Assembly: GCF_000237925.1 (NCBI RefSeq)
Contig: NC_031495.1
Span: 25,996,872 to 26,060,871 of the forward strand
Direction of reading: 5' to 3'
DNA: 64,000 nucleotides
From: Schistosoma mansoni
Taxonomy: Eukaryota > Platyhelminthes > Trematoda > Strigeidida > Schistosomatidae
Of the stretch, positions 22,261 to 34,300 are shown in pieces. Below the pieces are notes generated by a model. The model was not told the DNA's origin, searched no databases, and worked only from the letters and a program-made list of their open reading frames with translations. Within the stretch, counting starts at the first letter, position 1. Every line of letters starts with the position of its first letter. The position numbers were made by a program, and so were the translations under genes.

Positions 22261-23084
22261 TAATGTAATGAACGAGAATACAAGTAGGGAGAAGTGAATG
22301 TATTTGAATACAAAATTACAGAATATCTTAGTAAAATCTGAGAACCATACGGTTAAATACTTCATTGGAAAACTGTCAATCAATTGTCTTAGACTTTATT
22401 GTTCCTTCATTTCTACAGCAATCATACTGTGTTCTCATTCCCTTTTCTTCGATATTCCTAACCTTCTGAAGACAGACATTTCACTTTCGATTGATAATAC
22501 ATACTACTTATATCTGTCGACATCAGTAGCGGTGTTGGTTGTAGCGAGTGCTGTCGGCGGTGGGATATAAGGCTTCTGAGTGGAAATCAGATGTAGATGG
22601 CTCAGTAGGTCGCTGGAGCACAGGCGTTGAATGTCACGGGTGCTGGATGTACGTCGGATTTTGATGGCCCAGTGGGTCGACGGAGCTATGAAGGTTAACG
22701 CGCTGCAGTCTCGATATTTTGACAGAGAGTGTGGCATAAATTGCAGAAAAGAAGAAAGTGGCACGGCTAGCAGAACCACCTCAAGAATGACTGCTTTAAA
22801 TGGGGGACGAGTGTGCTACTGATGTCGATAGATATAAATAGTATGTAATATCAATCGAAAGTGAAATGTCTGGCTGTAGAAGGTTAAGAAGATCGAAGAA
22901 AAAGGAAGGAGAACACAGAATGATTGCTGTGGAAATGAAGGAACAATGAAGTCTGAGACGATTGATTGACTTTTTGCAAATGAAGCATTTACTATATGAT
23001 CCTCAGATTTTAGTAAGATATTCTGCGATTTTGAGTTTAAATACATTTGTTTGTCCCTACTTGTGTTCTCGTTCACTACACTAA
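22261..23084. repeat. Large fold-back element: two 270-bp arms, 284-bp centre
   Basis: Positions 22261-22530 and 22815-23084 are inverted copies of each other (for example CATTTCACTTTCGATTGATA in the left arm near 22480 and its complement TATCAATCGAAAGTGAAATG near 22850). The arms differ at roughly one base in ten, so the element is not recent. The centre (22531-22814) is clearly richer in G and C. It contains a near-duplicate pair, GATGGCTCAGTAGGTCGCTG at 22596 and GATGGCCCAGTGGGTCGACG at 22663, each resembling a tRNA A box. No transposase or clear target duplication was found, so the family is unknown. Confidence 0.8.
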
Positions 23085-24484
23085 CACTTAAAGGTATATA
23101 GATACATTATTTATTATCATTAGAACGTAAATAAAAATGCGTAGGTCTTTAAACGTATGAAAATGATTTTTTTAGAGATTATCTGGATGTATGTGTTAGG
23201 ACAGATAACTTCGTGGGTGTCATTGGCATGGGAAAGGTATTTATCAGACATTTAAAATGTGTACTTACTTTGAAGAACATGATTTTTATGCCCTTGAGAA
23301 TAACTGAAGTTAATTAAAACGGATTTTTCTTAAATAAACATTCGTACTCTATAACTGATAAGAAATACGGAGAAAGTATTTTTTGATGTCTTAATCTTTC
23401 TACAAACATAGGATTACTTAAAGGATTAAGGATTGAGAAAGTCACATCTAACTTGTCATTAATCTAAATATTACTAAATAATGATACTCATGAATAAAAT
23501 AAACTGAGTGTTTGCGACATAACGACCTAAACTAATGAAATTGCGAACTAAGAACACTAAAAATGTACATATGCATTAAATAATTCTAAGTGAATGTAAT
23601 TGTTCCAGGAAGTATATTGGTTGAGTGGCTTCAAGTAAATATATTAGGATGCATAAATTATGATATTTAGCAAAATTCCATATGATCACTAATAACATTC
23701 ACTGATGAGTTGCATAATAGGATAGGACAGTTTTCCACTATTCTCTCCAGCTAACAACTATCTTTAAACTATACAAATTCAATGTGTAAATCCTACTTTT
23801 TTTCTATATGACTTAGGTTACAAGGTAAACAATTATAAATATGAGCCTAAAAATATTGAACTGGTCAAGTGTCATTACTAATTAGTGGGATAGAACCTCA
23901 TTGTGCTCAATATTAACACTGAATAAGTTATTTATTTCATCAGTACCTTAACTATTGTAAAATTTCGAGACGATGAAAAATGTATGCAAAGAAAACATTA
24001 GTTTGGTTGTTGAGAACAGGTTATTTGATATGTATCAGGTATTACACAGTTACAGTTAATATGTATGATAAGTTAAAAGAACGTGTATATCATGAGATGT
24101 AAGTCAGGTATTATTTTAAAATTTCGGAGACTAATCAGCTGTCCTACAGAGACAATATATTTGACTTTCATCACCTTGGATGTATTCTGTGTGACTTTCT
24201 TTGTTAATTGAAAAAAGTATCAACAAAACGCCAACCATGAATACAATTTTGTGATAATTACCGGTTTCCAGATTGTAGTATCATGAATTATACACATTAC
24301 GGATGTTGTTTTTACAAACTATGAATACTAGATAGTTAGTATATCGGACTTATTAACTAAATAAAAGGATTAATTTAATTACTGTTAATACAAATAATTG
24401 TTGAGTTTATGATACTGAACTGAAGTAAATTGTAATAGAATCGAGATGAAATCTACACATTATCGGCTAAGGAAATAGAGGTCC
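23085..24484. other. Intergenic DNA, nothing recognised
   Basis: AT-rich, no supported genes or repeats. Confidence 0.4.
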
Positions 24485-24980
24485 CCAAATGCCCTGGTAC
24501 GGTCGAGAGTGGGGAGAGTCCGCTCTCCACGAAATGCTCTCACATGGCCACGCGAATATATAGCCTCTGACAGGGAAGTCCTACTCACTGCCTTCTCGTG
24601 GCGGGGGTGTTGTTTACGAAAGTGAGAGGACGAAGAGCGAATGTCCGGCGCTTTAACCGGGTTGGTGGACATGGAGGGTCCACCTAGGGTAGTTGGAAAA
24701 CCCTGATCCCAAACCAATGGTGCACATAGCCTCCAGTACCCTGATGGAACGAATGGCGTATGAACCTATTGTTGGTCACCGGCTACCATGGGACTGCATC
24801 TCCTCACGATGCTCCACTGCCTTGTGGATCAGACTTTTAGGTCAAAGGCTCGGGGTGTGGCCCCCTGAGAAAACCACCTGCTTCAGTCTGGGCACAAATC
24901 AAATGAGATTTGTGAGGCGCATATTTATCTGGTGCTTTTTGTACCAATATTTATGTGTTTAAATAAATAAATAATAAAAT
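24485..24980 (+). mobile_element. LINE-derived short repeat, full-length copy
   Basis: Plus-strand copy of the ~500-bp repeat: head CCAAATGCCCTGGTACGG, the ATGTCCGGCGCTTTAACCGG block, GGTCACCGGCTACCATGGGA, then TTTGTGAGGCGCATATTTAT and the tail TTTAAATAAATAAATAA. No coding capacity. It resembles a SINE in size, but its two ends are those of the RTE LINE at 2143-5975. Confidence 0.88.
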
Positions 24981-26114
24981 ATGTGATTGGGATTTGAGTT
25001 TTACCATGATCGATTAAATACGATTAGTGACTGACCCCATTACCAAACCTATGAAGGGAAAAATTTGAAAGATATGACTAGTTTACATAATACTTTTTGA
25101 ATGATTGTCACCTCAAAGTTTCTCTGGAACTCTTATAATTTAACCGTTGCAACAAGATCTGGTGAACTACTTAACATAGTTAGTTTACCGTTATTAACAT
25201 GATTAATAAATATGTAGTGTACGAGCCACAAATTCAAATTATCATTTCGAGTAATTTTCTTACAGATGACACCATTTACACTCCATAACATCAGATTCTA
25301 GTTTCTATTTTAATACTTAAAAACCGTTGAACGATTGAACAATTTTGTTATTTCGCATTATTTAAAGAATCCCATCTATTACCGCCGCTAAATCGGAATA
25401 CGGTTCAATGAATAATTCAACAGTGTGTAAGTTATCTTATGATGCTCATTATGAAAATAAGTGTACATATTTTAGATGGATGGATGGATAAAAAGGAATC
25501 AATTGTAAATACACAAAACAAAAGAAACAGAACATAGAAAAAGGGAAGAAAACAAAAATCATTAACAATGAAGGTATGAAATACAAAGTTATTGACTACA
25601 AATGGTTTTGAATATCCAAGAGTTTTCATGCCATGTGAAGTATTTAACTGGAAAAGCGAATTTATACAATGCTCGATAGTTCTCACTTAAACGTTGTCGT
25701 TCTTCAAGCTAGAGAGTAATGTATCCAAAATAATGAAGAAAAAAAAAGACTGACTGAGTGAATTTATTGACTATAAACTGTGATGATATAATAAATCAAA
25801 CGACATTTATTTCATTGTTAGTAAGACAGCAGTTATCTCGCTGTTGATAGTGAGGACTGGATTTTGATCAGCCCTTTGTTGTTAGTGCATGCATCCTGTG
25901 CAGGTTTCCCTGACAGCCATATAATCACAAGTTTAATAGAGTATATGGTTTGTGGGTGAAAGCGGCACGTCAATATTGGGATGCAGGCACATCCTGGATA
26001 CCAACGCTAGCCACAACCCATCTACTTAAATTATAATTAGTGCATAAGACTATAGACAAATGAAATGCTAGAAAGATTGATATAACTACTATGTCAGGTG
26101 TATTAGATATGATT
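24981..26114. other. Intergenic DNA, nothing recognised
   Basis: No gene recognised; AT-rich with short open frames only. Confidence 0.4.
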
Positions 26115-26895
26115 TAGATTGTTAGATGATAGGATACGTCACCTATGGTGAAGGTGAGATATCCGTCTATCAATTAAGGGACGAGTATACTGCACAGCAG
26201 TTCGCTCTGTTCTACTTTACGATTGCGAAACATGGCCATTAAGAGCAGAAAATACTCGTAAGTTACTAGTATTTGATCACAGATGCCTTAGAAATATTGC
26301 TCGCATCTGCTGGGATCACCGGGTAAGTAATAGTGAGGTTAGACACAGGGTATTAAGGAATGACAGTGAATCAGTTGATGAGGTTGTGAATCTTCATCGA
26401 CTGAGATGGTTGGGCCACGTGTAACGTATGCCCGAACACCGATTACTACGACGCGCAATGCTGACTAGTATTGGGGATGGTTGGAAGAGATTTAGGGGCG
26501 GCCAAACCAAAACGTGGCATCAGTCCTCGAGGTCACTAACTTCTAGTCTGAGCCATGTCGGTAGATGTAGACTGCTTGGTTGGGGTCCGCATGACCATCG
26601 TAACCAATGGTTGGAGACTGTGGGTGACATGGCTCAGAATCTATCACAATGGAGTAGGTGTATACACTCTTTGTCTTCCCTTACACCGGGAGATTAGATT
26701 TGCTCTATGCCTTTTTTTCTACCAATTAATTATTTCTCTCTGTATCATATCCCTAAATAAAAGCATTTTTTTACCACCATTGAAGTAACTCCTTCTATGG
26801 ATTTGGTGTTCATCTTGTTGTGTTAATGAGGTATGACAACTTGAACCGATGTATATATGTGCCTGGTTCTACGTTGTAGATGACTGACTGAGTGA
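26115..26895 (+). mobile_element. SR3/Perere-3-like RTE LINE, 5'-truncated copy
   Basis: Contains the last third of the reverse transcriptase gene: the block with YVTYGEGEISVYQL-like remnant, LRWLGHV near 26405 followed by MPEHRLLRRAMLTSIGDGWK and RFRGGQTKTWHQSSRSLTSS, then GWGPHDHRNQWLETVGDMAQ and the 3' UTR up to GACTGACTGAGTGA. It matches the copy at 12.4-13.7 kb closely and is less decayed. Truncation at the 5' end is usual for this family. Confidence 0.88.
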
Positions 26896-27260
26896 ATATA
26901 GCAAACGATTGTGAGAGAGAATAATTTTAATCCATCGGTTATATCATTTCTTATTTTGTTAAACTCTCCAGTCTTGAACTTTTATTGTTTCTACTAGTAC
27001 GAAACTTAAGTCTAACTGTTTCCTTGCTGACTACCATCAAAAACGTAATCCAGTAAAAATAACTATTTACTCAGTATTTGTTTGATAAAATAGGATTTAT
27101 TATTATACATGAAAATAATCAATCCCTTAATTAGTTATAAATAAATGTGAACATCATAACATCAAGTGAAGAAATGAATTGAAAAATACAAAGATGGTAA
27201 TTCAATCATAGTAACAGAAATAATAAAATAGAATTATACCAAATAATGCAAAATACATTT

Positions 27261-27612
27261 TGTAAGGATGGTTCGTTGGCAAACTCTAGGAAGCCTCAAG
27301 AAGCCCAGAAAGAGCCGAAGACATTCCATCCAATCACCACTAGAGGAACATTCTAGAATATCAACACGTAGCCTCCCTATTGGATAAATAAGAATGACCC
27401 CCTATGTGCCTATTGGCTGTCCAAAACGATGACTTACCTTCAGCCAAAAAACTATAAATACATGAGATTTTTGTACTATATTTGACACTGTTTGGGGAAT
27501 AAAATTCCTACTTACTAGTCTTCTGTCTTCTCTCTTGCGACGTTGCGGGTTCGATCGTTCAAGTAGTTTAGTAGTACGCGGCATAGTAAGAATCAAAGCT
27601 CTAGATATAACA
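27261..27612 (+). mobile_element. Solo LTR with 5-bp target duplication
   Basis: A 352-bp segment that starts TGT and ends ACA, bounded on both sides by CATTT (27256-27260 and 27613-27617). Inside are a TATA-like CTATAAATACATG near 27450, an AATAAA signal near 27500 and a CT-rich region after it, the usual U3-R-U5 order. No internal region adjoins it, so the rest of the retrotransposon was lost by recombination between its LTRs. The exact duplication suggests moderate age. Family not determined. Confidence 0.75.
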
Positions 27613-27617
27613 CATTT

Positions 27618-28221
27618 TTTACTACAGATTCAATTATACAATTTTAATAGTCTTTACAGATAATTTGTTTGATAGAAATATAATGAATTCAGTTATTTAG
27701 GATAATTCTAACATAATATTAATGGTATAGAATAACTTTTAAAAATTAAAGATAGAAGAGTTTCTGCCAAGTTAATAACTGTTTGAAGTTTTATATCACA
27801 AACTGAGTTTAGTTAAACAACTTTTGAGAACTAGGAAGATCTAAACAATTGTCTCGTCTATATATGGGACAATTTGGAAGTGTAAATCTATGAGCTCGAG
27901 AAGAATACAACTCATGATCTTCAGGTCTCATAATAAGTGCTTCACTTTTAGATCACAGAGTTGGTATCCAACAGTTTACAATATTAACTTTAGACGCTTT
28001 GCAAAATTGTGTAATCGTCATTCACTGACACTGATACAAGTTGTCTCAGGCTGACATTATCAAAGAAATTAAATGATTGAATAAATTAGATGACGAAAAC
28101 AACATTTATGCATATTAATTGGTTTAAAGTATAAAAACAAACAAAGAGACTAGACAATTTTCTTCTGAAGAATAAAATGAATTGAATACAGAACTAAAGG
28201 TTAAACAATAACTAAACATAC
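27618..28221. other. AT-rich flank with a weak ribozyme-repeat fragment
   Basis: The segment at about 27895-27990 (GATCTTCAGGTCTCATAATA, then TATCCAACAGTTTACA) resembles the downstream body of the hammerhead/tRNA-like repeat at 28583-28905. Nothing else is recognised. The final exon of the lipid-transfer gene was expected here or further left but could not be found. Confidence 0.35.
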
Positions 28222-28386
28222 TTCTTGTTTTTTTTCCGTAGCCAAATCAAATTTTTTTAATTTTAGAGCTTTAGTAACATTTTGCCATAAACGACGAGAT
28301 TCTTCTGGTTGTTGATGTTCAATAGGACGTATATGTTTTGAAAAAACAGGCAATTGATTGACAGTCACTGACCATTTATGTAAATT
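28222..28386 (-). CDS. OSBPL11: ORP gene exon (end of ORD)
   Basis: 165 nt, acceptor TTTTTGTTTTAG, donor GAA|GTATGT. Encodes [20 protein letters not shown] then [20 protein letters not shown] and [21 protein letters not shown] and DxATExK are family hallmarks. The expected last piece (ERQR... WVY) should be in one more exon to the left and was not located. Confidence 0.92.
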
Positions 28387-31300
28387 CTAAAACAAAAAAA
28401 CAAGGATACACCATTCAGTAGTATGAATTTAAAGAATTAAACAGTCTTTTTTACTGTTTAAAAGAAAACAGATGAGATTAAAATGTTAAAACAAAAAAAA
28501 AAACAACACGAGAATGAACTTAACAAATGACCTAATTTACAAGCAATTTCCAAACAGAATTACTTAATTTTATGTAGTTGAAATCATGAGTCAATTGAGG
28601 CTAAACCACCATTGAAAACCTGAAAGCACTCAACGGCCGTCTCGAACTATTGTGGGACTCCTCAGCAGTGCGCATCCACGATCCCACCTCGCGAGCGTTC
28701 AACCACTAGACCACTGAGCCGACATCCAACAGTGTTAATGTTTAACTTCAACCAATCCACGAAATTGAGCAACCATTCACCATTGTCATCAGTGAGTTGA
28801 TATCTCCCAACAGACCTAGTTGAACTCCACTGATCACTGCTTCTCACTAGAACTCCAGGAAATACCTCACGAAGCCAATCACTAGTGAGCATATGATCAC
28901 ATAAATCATCTTTTTTTGTGATTAAAACGTTAATCTATAGTTGTTCTGGTTGAATGAAGACATTTGTTCTGAATAAATGATGTGGAATATTTCATATTTT
29001 GTGTGTACAAATTATGAGAACAGTTATACTGTTTAATTCAATAATTTGTCGGTATATTACGTAGCAGAATGTATTTCACTCTCATGAATCGTAAACTTAT
29101 TGTAGTAGTATTACTTGCTTTGTTTAAAACTGCATTCGATCAGAGTTGGAAAATCCTGATTTTAAACCAATGGTGCACATGGGCTCCAGTATCCTGAAGG
29201 AACAAATAGAGTATGAACCAATCATTGGTCAACGGGTATCATGGGACTGCATCTCCTTACGTTGCTCCACTGCCTTGTGGATTGGACCTTTATGTCAAAG
29301 GCTCCGGGTGTAGACCCCTAAGAAGACCACCTGTTTTGGTTTGGGCACTTGGGCAGTATTTCAGCCCTCACACAAATCGGATGATTTATGTGGCGCATAT
29401 CTATTTGGTGCTTCCTTCTACAAATGTTTATGTGTTTAAATAAATAAACTAAAACAATGTATTATATTTTATAGATATATACGGTCTTCGTACTTCTCCA
29501 CATTAACAGATTGAGTGAAACTGGATAATCACACGATGACATAGTTATGTACGGTAAGTTATATGCATATATGGAGGAACTACAGTTAGTGAACTATTCA
29601 CCCAGTCAAGATCATTGCCAATATGTCCTTATGAGGGTCGATTTGACCAGTTATAAAAAACCACGTCATTCGGTTTCACAAACTACAATTTGTTACATAT
29701 TCATTGTTTGCTTTCCTTGTAGGGTTAGGTTAGCTGAGCGTAGAAAGTAAGCAGTATAATGATAATAAACAAACAAGTAAAAAAAGCGTTAGATACCACT
29801 AACTTTAATTTTACCTTATTCAAAACTTCAAAATTGATAATTTTATTCCATTCACCAGAAATACGTGCAATTAAGTGATTACTATTTCCAACTGGACTTA
29901 GTGGTGATGATCCAGGCCCTTTGGATGAACGATCAGATGAAGTTGGAGAAATACTGTGTGTACTGTAAATTTCTCCAGTAATACAATGTAGTTTATCTTC
30001 ATAATGTGGCTATTGTTTATCAAAATAATAATACATAAAAATGAATCAATGCTAACTAAGAACTAAGGTGTCATTAAGAGGCTTAATTTTAATTAGACAA
30101 CGATATACTCTTATCACCACACTATATCCTACAGAATAGATAATAGTGTAGTATTTTGATCATACTTTGAATATGTGAATATAGTATAAGATCATTCATA
30201 GTAGCAGAGAAAATCCATTTACTTTTCATTTTTCTGCTAAGTTTTCAGCTTCAATATTATTTTCAAATAACAATAAAAGACCTATTGTGTCATTGAAGAA
30301 GAATAAAGACAGTTTGTTGAAGAAACGTTTATCTTTTTTAAAGTTTCATTAGCTTAACCTGTACAACTATATTCACTTGCCAAAAATAGCAATCTGTAAT
30401 AAAATGGTGTTAAATAATTTTTTTTAGAAGAAAAACTGAAATAACATCGTGTCATATAACTATCTACAGTAGTCAGTCAGATCTTGAAAGGAAACTATGT
30501 ATTAACCTAAACGAATAATAAATACCAAGGTTAAGATAATTATCCACCTAATAAAAGATATTGAGAACAGATTAATTAAAAATTCTAATAATGGTTTGAA
30601 TTGATTCTAATTATAGCTATTCACCGATTCAACCCTATGTGTTTAATTCATCATACCATCTTCTTTTCCATCTTTTTATTATATATTGCCTATTTCCTAA
30701 TTTTTTCCAATTATTCTGAACAATTATTAGTTGTTATCAGAATGAAGGTTTGTCAGGATTATAGCAATTTTAATAGTTGAATTCATGGGTCGACCTAAGC
30801 TGCTGCTGAGGAGTCCCATATTAGGACGAAACGGTCATCCAGTGCTTCAAGGTTTTCGGTGGTGGTCTAGCTTAAATCGACTCATGAATTCAACTATTAA
30901 AGTTATTAATTATTATTCATTATTACGACTTTAGGCGATTCTGTTGTCAATATTTATCAAGTGAACAGTTATCTTCACATTGACATTCTTTTATTAGCTG
31001 CTGGATTATTAGGTATCTCCCTTTCAATATCTGACTTTTCTAGACAATTTACGTGATACGATACCGCTCCAATTTTTACTTGGTTATTCAACACTATTCT
31101 ATCTTACTATAGACAACTGTTTTTTAGCAAACAAATTGACCATAAATACAAGTGTACAGTTTAAGATAATGAAATCGTCGCAAAAAACATTATCTTCACT
31201 GTATTCTCTGTATTTTTCTTCAGTATTATTCGGTATTTTTTATTTGTTAAATTCATTTCTTCTTACTGGAAAGTACTTTTCAGCATTTAGTCACCATCAC

Positions 31301-34300
31301 TTTTAATGATGTTACTGTTACTTTAACTTTACTTGGTAAGGCAAGTACCGTTGACCAATATTTCTATCTAGTTCTCTATTAGTTACAACTAATGGAGTGA
31401 AGTGGATTCACACTGTATGAGACAGTGTAAATAGAATTTGAACAAGACACTTGTCTTGCATAGATTAATAATGTGTAATAATTTTGAGGAAGTATAAACA
31501 TTCTATTGAATGATGTGAATAAGTAACATACTGTAAATTTTCATGAGAACAGCCAAGATAATGTTGTATTTATTGAATACATGAAAACCTTATAGAATGG
31601 ATACAAACTAAGCTCAATAAATGGGTACAGAATGAAGGCAAGTATTTAACAATTATGGATCACTAGGGCTACAATAAAATATTGTCTATAATCTAAGACA
31701 ACAGGAAAGTACAAACCAAAGACGAGAAACATCTTACAATGTAACCACTAAATGATTTAGAAGTCATCTCATAGATGCTACGCGGATATTCATTCGAGTA
31801 ACAAAAAACCACTCCTAAACACTAGGAAACACAAAGAAGGTAGATTTGCTATTTTCTCAAAACTAAATACAGTTCGTTGATGAGCTCTAATAATTGAGAA
31901 AGATTTGGTGCTTAAAACGACCGCAGTTTTGCGTTCCTTGAAACCCTCTAATACAATTACTACGATTACTACTACAGCTTTCTCCATTAAAAAATTCGAC
32001 ATCATTCTGGTAGACTTTAAGTCTGAAGTTGTCAAAACGTAACGACATGTTGTACCGTTTAACTAATAATTCATATTCATGAATGTGTAAATAGGGGAAA
32101 TACTTTAACTACAGTAATAGTTGTCGTAGTTAGTGCAATTTAACGCATGAATGATGTTAGATTTATCTCATTTAATTGTTCAGTCCTTCCACATTACGAA
32201 CTGAACATGAGACCAAACTAAGAACCTTCATATCTTGTGATGAACATGAAAACACTGAACTAATGGGTCGAAATTCAGTCTACAAACAAGTGGTGGTCTC
32301 CTTAAGCTTTTGGAGTACCACTGTTCCAAATATCAATTCATCACCATAAGATTTTCTATAAACCATGTAAAATTAGTCACTTTCATAAGATGCTTACAAT
32401 TTATTGTAAGTCTGATTACTGAGAAACTCAAGCAGCATCTCCGCAATGGTTCGTATATTTCCTTGCTCTGTCTTTTGGAGAAACGAGAAGCAACTTCTAC
32501 AGAATTCGTACATCAAATATATTTAGTAATGGAAAAAGATGTCATAAAAGCAGCAAAACTGATCAAAAACACAGATGAATATGAACGACAACTAATCTTT
32601 GTTTAAAAACTTTCTAGATATACTTTTTAGATATTTACAGGTTGAATGCTCATTAGACAGAAAGTTTGTTTTAATTTCGCATATGTGCTGATAATGGTTT
32701 ACTGTAACCAAACAAACAGTACTGATTAAAGCCGGTTTTATCATTATTATTATACTGTCCATAGTGAGACATAAGAACGTTGCAAAGTAAAAAAATTTAC
32801 GATTCACAAGTTGTAAACAAATTCTCATAAACAAAATAAATGTATCGATTGTTTACAAACAACAAAAAAAACACCAGCTGACTTGTATAGTCATCTTACC
32901 TTAGTTAAAAATGTGATCACAGCTGAATAGCCAGTTTGAGGGCATGTGACAGAGACTTTATCACCGAATTCAACCCAAGGTACTGTTAAAATTGACCTGG
33001 CGTATGCCGTAGGAAGGGAAAAGTGATACTCTTCGTCACTATGCTCACCAAGTTTCAATATTACTATAGAATATCAATTACATTAAGATAAACATTGGAT
33101 GTAACGTCGTTGTATGCAGTGAACTAAAGCATAATATATGCACATATAAATACAAATAGATATGAAATATAAGGGTAACTTATAGATACAGAAAAACAAT
33201 CCATCTACTATGTATGATTAAGAAAAATATCATCATAGAGTTTGACGTATAATACCAGGCTTAGTAGGAAAGTGTTAGATAACAGTTAATGTTATATATT
33301 TGAAAACAATGCGAGAACATTTCCATAGGTAAAATAACTGTACAGCAAAATAAGATTGTAATGGGATTTTCAAACTAATTTGAGGTATGTAGATAGGTGC
33401 TAATTATCAATTTTAGAGTCTATAACATTATCGTAAACTACTCGCAATCGGGTAGATGCACTCACTCTTCTGTCTTCCCATAAATCTTGAATATTAAAAT
33501 CACATTATGCTTGCTATTCCGAGAATTTATTCTTCCTTCTCGAATCATATTTTCTAAGCTTCACTTTTTCTACTATCACTGATACTATAACTACATCCAT
33601 TAATATGGAATTCGTCTTGAAAATTTCACTTCACTAAGCTGATGAGGTATGGAAACTTGAACCGATGAACATCAGTGGCAAGTCCTACATTGCGTATGAC
33701 TGACTGTAGTATAGGAGTTTAAAATCATACATCAGTATGATAAATGAAAAACAATGTCGATTAATGATGTTTGAAATTACTATCTAACTTGTAGTGTTTG
33801 TTTTTTACAAAACATTAAAAAAGCTTTGAACACACAGACATTTGATAAAATGAAAGTACAAACGAATGGAAGTATGTGAGAATTAAATGGCACATGATAA
33901 TAAACATTTTTTGATTCCAGCCTGTTCATCCACACAGTTTATTGATAACACTTTGTTCTAGAAAAAAATGTATTTATTACCAACATAGAATGCGTGTCAA
34001 GAAAAAGGACTTTTAACTGATGAAATTTTTACTAAACACGAATTTTGCTAACTCACTGTTTAAACAGTACGACAGTGTCGTTAACTATCAAACATATAAT
34101 TGGGACTCAAACACATGAATCTGTACTATATTACAGAGTTATTTTAATTATATCAAATTAGATAACTAGTACAAAATGATTTATATATTTGTAACTTAAA
34201 AAATATATTGGATCGCTTCATTTTAGAAGTGCTTAATACAGAACATAACAAGCAGGAGTACTCTTATTGTTTATGCATCTATGATGATACTATTGAGAGA

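Noticed and set aside
24693-24962. Frames of 80-100 codons in the short repeats (also 41381-41587, 56154-56447, 58580-58765)
   Set aside because: They recur only because the repeat recurs, lie in different frames and strands and match no protein; the repeat is non-coding.
25432-25686. Hydrophobic 84-codon minus-strand frame (possible membrane protein)
   Set aside because: Phe/Leu/Ile richness follows from AT-rich sequence; no start context, splice sites or homology recognised.
32310-32606. 98-codon plus-strand frame in an ORP intron
   Set aside because: No motif, no splice context and no repeat family; length is not enough in AT-rich DNA.
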